Shown here: piece after piece, positions 60,934-64,000 of the stretch
Numbering within the stretch: the stretch's first letter is position 1
Layout: each line of letters starts with the position of its first letter
Source of the DNA: Serinus canaria
Taxonomy: Eukaryota; Chordata; Aves; Passeriformes; Fringillidae
Direction: 5' to 3'
Length of the DNA: 64,000 nt
Assembly: GCF_022539315.1 (NCBI RefSeq)
Contig: NC_066331.1
Span: 10,138,015-10,202,014 of the forward strand
Translations under genes and position numbers: made by a program
Notes under the pieces: model-generated
Databases searched by the model: none
The model's input: the letters and a program-made list of their open reading frames with translations, nothing else
What the model was told of the DNA's origin: nothing

Positions 60934-63900
60934 GTAAGGACTCCTGGGGGTTGGTTTTCCTTGTTTTTCCTGTCTGGTTCGAGGGAGAGCTTTACAGGGA
61001 AGACATTTGGGCTGGATCTTGGCTCTAGTCTGGCTTGGGCTGGGTTTCTGGAGGAGCAGAAGTGATGCTCTGCACTGGAAAGGAGAATGGAGAGGTGTGT
61101 GCCCAGTCTCTGCTGTTTGGGAGGTAACTGAAAGATTTCAGTAAATAAAATGAGATTGGGATCCAGCTGGCTCTGCCATCCTCTTTTAATGGTTAAATTT
61201 CAGCTGTGGTGACAAAACAGCTTAAAAAATACAGGACAGTCAGTGATTTTTGGAGTTGCATCCAGGAAATCTGCAATAACCTCAGCAAGACTCTTTCAAA
61301 CTAACCAGTGCATGCTGTTAAAATGAGGCTGATGTTCATTTTTCCTTCCATTATGCTATCTGTCTTTAAGGAAGGCTAACACATGTCTGAAATGCACATC
61401 ACTCATCCCAAAATCCCCCAGCTGAAGACTCCCACTGACACTCTCCTCTGGCAGAGACCAGAAGTTGTTCTGGGTGTTTCTCAGCCCTCTCTGCAGTGAC
61501 ACCTACATCTGTTGCTGCTCTCCCATTTTGCTCTCTGTTTCATATTCTATTAACTCTTACAAATGTTTGCTCACAAAGCTTCTCCAGTGGCAAATGAGGC
61601 TCTCCTGGAGCTGCTCTGAAGGAATGCAGGGGGATTGATGAGGAGGAAGAACTGGCAGCTCCATCCCCTTCCACACATCTGCTCTGGGGAGTGCTGGGGG
61701 CATCAATCACATCTGTCACACTCAGGGGACTCAGCGTGCCTGGAGGTGATGGATGGGCTGGGCTGGTGCTCTCAGTGCTGATATCTCCATCTCCCCTCAA
61801 ACAGCCTCTGCTCACGGAGCAGGACATGGCAGGGGTGGGCACTGCCACGTCCCCTGGGCAGGTTTTAGCATCTCCTTTGAGGGAGGGGGTAGCAGAGAGC
61901 ACTGGTGGCACCCACCAGAGCCTCAAGGCTGTGTCCTCACTGCCCAGCACAAACCTCATCCTGTCACCAAAACTACAGGATAAACAAAAACCTTCTAGCA
62001 ACACTTTTAGTGTTAGAGAATTGAGGCATTATTATATTCTGGCTAGGATGTGCAACAGAAATAATTTCATCCACCCATAGCCTGGACCTGCGGAGAAAAT
62101 CATTCCATGGCACATAAATTTTGACAGATTTTTCACAAACTTTATGCAGTCAAAACACACAGAGATTCATTGGTTCAGTGTTCATTGATATCAAGTTGTG
62201 GAGTTCTTAGTCTTTGGTTTCCTGTGGGTTCCAGATCTTTTCCCCTCTGATGCTAATTAGGTTCTCATTACCTCTGGTGCTAATTGGGTTTCATTCTCAT
62301 TTCTCTTTTCCCAGACCAGGTGTCTCAGACCATGCCAGCGGTGATGTTTGGAGCTGATGGTCATTTTCCTTTCTGTATCTTCTGTGCTATTCCCAGTCTG
62401 TTAAGATGTTAAATTCATCAGGCCTTGCCTAGTGGAACAATGCCCTGGAAAGAAACATAAATTCCCTTCCCCAGGGACAAAGGCAAACAAACCTGACTGA
62501 AATTATTTAATTATAAATTTTAAACTTGGTATATTTTCCAACAACCTCACCTCACCCATGCAGGCAATCGTTCTGATGGACCTGTGGGCTGCTGCTGTTT
62601 TTTCAGGACTAAGATGGAATAGGTTTATTTTTTTGGGTAATATGAAATGAATATTTTGAGAACAAGTCCCTGGCTCTGTTTTGACACATGGGAACTCTTC
62701 TGTATCCTTCAGGCCTCTCTTCAGTGGGTGCTGTGTGGGAAGGTTCTCTGCTGAGCCCCAAAGCAGTGGTGGGGAACTTGGAGGCAATGGGAAGGGTGGG
62801 AAAATCAAACGCCAAGAAGGATGAAGGAGCTCAGTGTTGGTGTCTGCTTGCTCTGAGGCTGGGCTGAGAGGTGCCTCCTTGAGCAGGTAATTAAGATGCA
62901 GAGCAGTGAGGACAAACATGTCAAATTCAAGACTAAAATTAGCACTGGGGGCCTAAAATTAACCACCTAAATTACCAGATGTGCGCAATAGTCAAAACTG
63001 CTGTTGATTTGAAAGCAGAGTGTGGATATTTATCAGTATTGGAAATCATACCAGCATGTTCAATCTTAAACATGGGGCTTAAAAGGCTGAACTTCACATT
63101 CACCCATGGAAATACTTGGTCTTGGGGCTGAGGAGGTGGAGAGTCCTCTCTGTCACTCAGGTGTGTCACCTGCAGGTTGTGTTGGGAGCGATGTGCTGAG
63201 GGAATGTTCAAAGTAAAGGAGGAGGATTTTGATCCTTGGGTATCACCTGGCTGTGCTGTAGCTCTGGGGACTGGTGCTCATCCCTGGCATTCTCCAGGGC
63301 CCAGTTAAGGATGAGGTTTGTGCATTTCTGTAGGCTCAGAGTGGCCTCAGCTCGAGGGGCTGTTGTATCAGGGGCTGCAGGTATTTTTTACTTTGCTGCT
63401 CCTATTTCAAAATAACCTCTCTGCCTCCTTTCACTGTAGTCCCCTCTACCTCTACCCCTTTCTGTTTTTTCTTTCCTGTGGAGATTTGGACACCTGGGTG
63501 CTGTTGACCAACCTTGCTCCTCCTGCAATGTTTTACAACCACCTCTCCCTGTGGCCAGCGCATCCTCAGCTCTGGGGGAAGCTGAAGCCTCCTTCCCGTT
63601 AGGAGATAATGGATTGGGAAGATGTGTGGGATGAGTCATTTGTTTTTCAGAGTGCCGTGTGCCACCCAGAGGTCAGCGCCCATTGCTGAGTAATTGAGGA
63701 TGGCTGTGGTTAATATTGCATCACTGCATTCCACATTCCAGCCTGCCTGCCGCTATCAATTAACCGCTGACCTTTTGATGTATTTTGTGTTCTTGAAACA
63801 AGGCAGGGACAATCAGATAAAATGACTCTTCTGGGAGCCTGCCCTCCAGGTTTTCTTCTCTTCAATAATTTTTCTCATGCTGTTCTGGTGGTAGGCAAGG

Positions 63901-64000
63901 GCTTCTCCCTTCCTTTCCCTGATGAAGTCACAGCACATTACCCTTGAATTTCTCATTTGCTTTGCTCTTCCCCTTTCCACCTCACATTACTAATTGCTTA
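60934..64000. other. Start of intron 40, nothing recognised
   Basis: Over 3 kb with no exon encoding the expected next stalk block (VDDLK...-type coiled coil) and no clear CR1 or LTR. The intron runs out of the window. Confidence 0.55.

Noticed and set aside
1..64000. DNAH17 or DNAH11 as the gene identity
   Set aside because: Several segments fit these paralogues too, but the AAA2 and AAA3 wording (exons 24, 28, 32, 34) fits DNAH9 better. A protein alignment of the 2,542 residues against all three would settle it.

Overview
The window is vertebrate, almost certainly avian, nuclear DNA. It is dense in CR1 LINE 3' ends (the 'gggttggaaggg...' and 'gattctgtgattct' signatures) on both strands, carries several families of short LTR-like elements, and has compact GC-rich exons in short introns, as expected of a small bird chromosome. 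The number of class-II-like LTR copies suggests a songbird, but that is inference.

One gene fills the window on the + strand: the middle of an axonemal dynein heavy chain. I place 40 coding exons between 620 and 60933. All have GT...AG borders, and phases match across every junction. Together they give 7,626 nt, exactly 2,542 codons, with no stop or frameshift. Residue numbers below count from the first codon seen here (620). Wording such as the SLHKTYQ-MKRRPVW block, [27 protein letters not shown] and [16 protein letters not shown] points to DNAH9, the beta-type outer-arm heavy chain of motile cilia, rather than the close relatives DNAH17 and DNAH11. The true N-terminus lies upstream of the window. 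The rest of the stalk, the microtubule-binding domain, AAA5, AAA6 and the C-terminus lie downstream.

Layout: exons 1-11 (0.6-14.7 kb) encode the N-terminal tail; exons 12-18 (16.4-26.1 kb) the linker; exons 18-23 AAA1 (P-loop at 26767-26790, Walker B at 28081-28107); exons 24-29 AAA2; exons 30-34 AAA3; exons 35-39 AAA4; exon 40 the start of the stalk coiled coil. All four nucleotide-binding loops are intact, so the gene looks functional.

The accessory interest is in the introns. There are six minisatellite arrays, several within about 60 bp of a splice site. A 603-bp pyrimidine-tract intron is open in frame. An LTR sits so close to a splice donor that its target-site duplication is the donor itself. 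A tRNA-Lys complement carrying an encoded CCA lies directly after an LTR-like end. A 51-bp array has grown inside a CR1 copy. A large inverted repeat lies near 58.2 kb, and the flank of exon 16 has been duplicated. I found no second protein gene, no functional RNA gene and no promoter.
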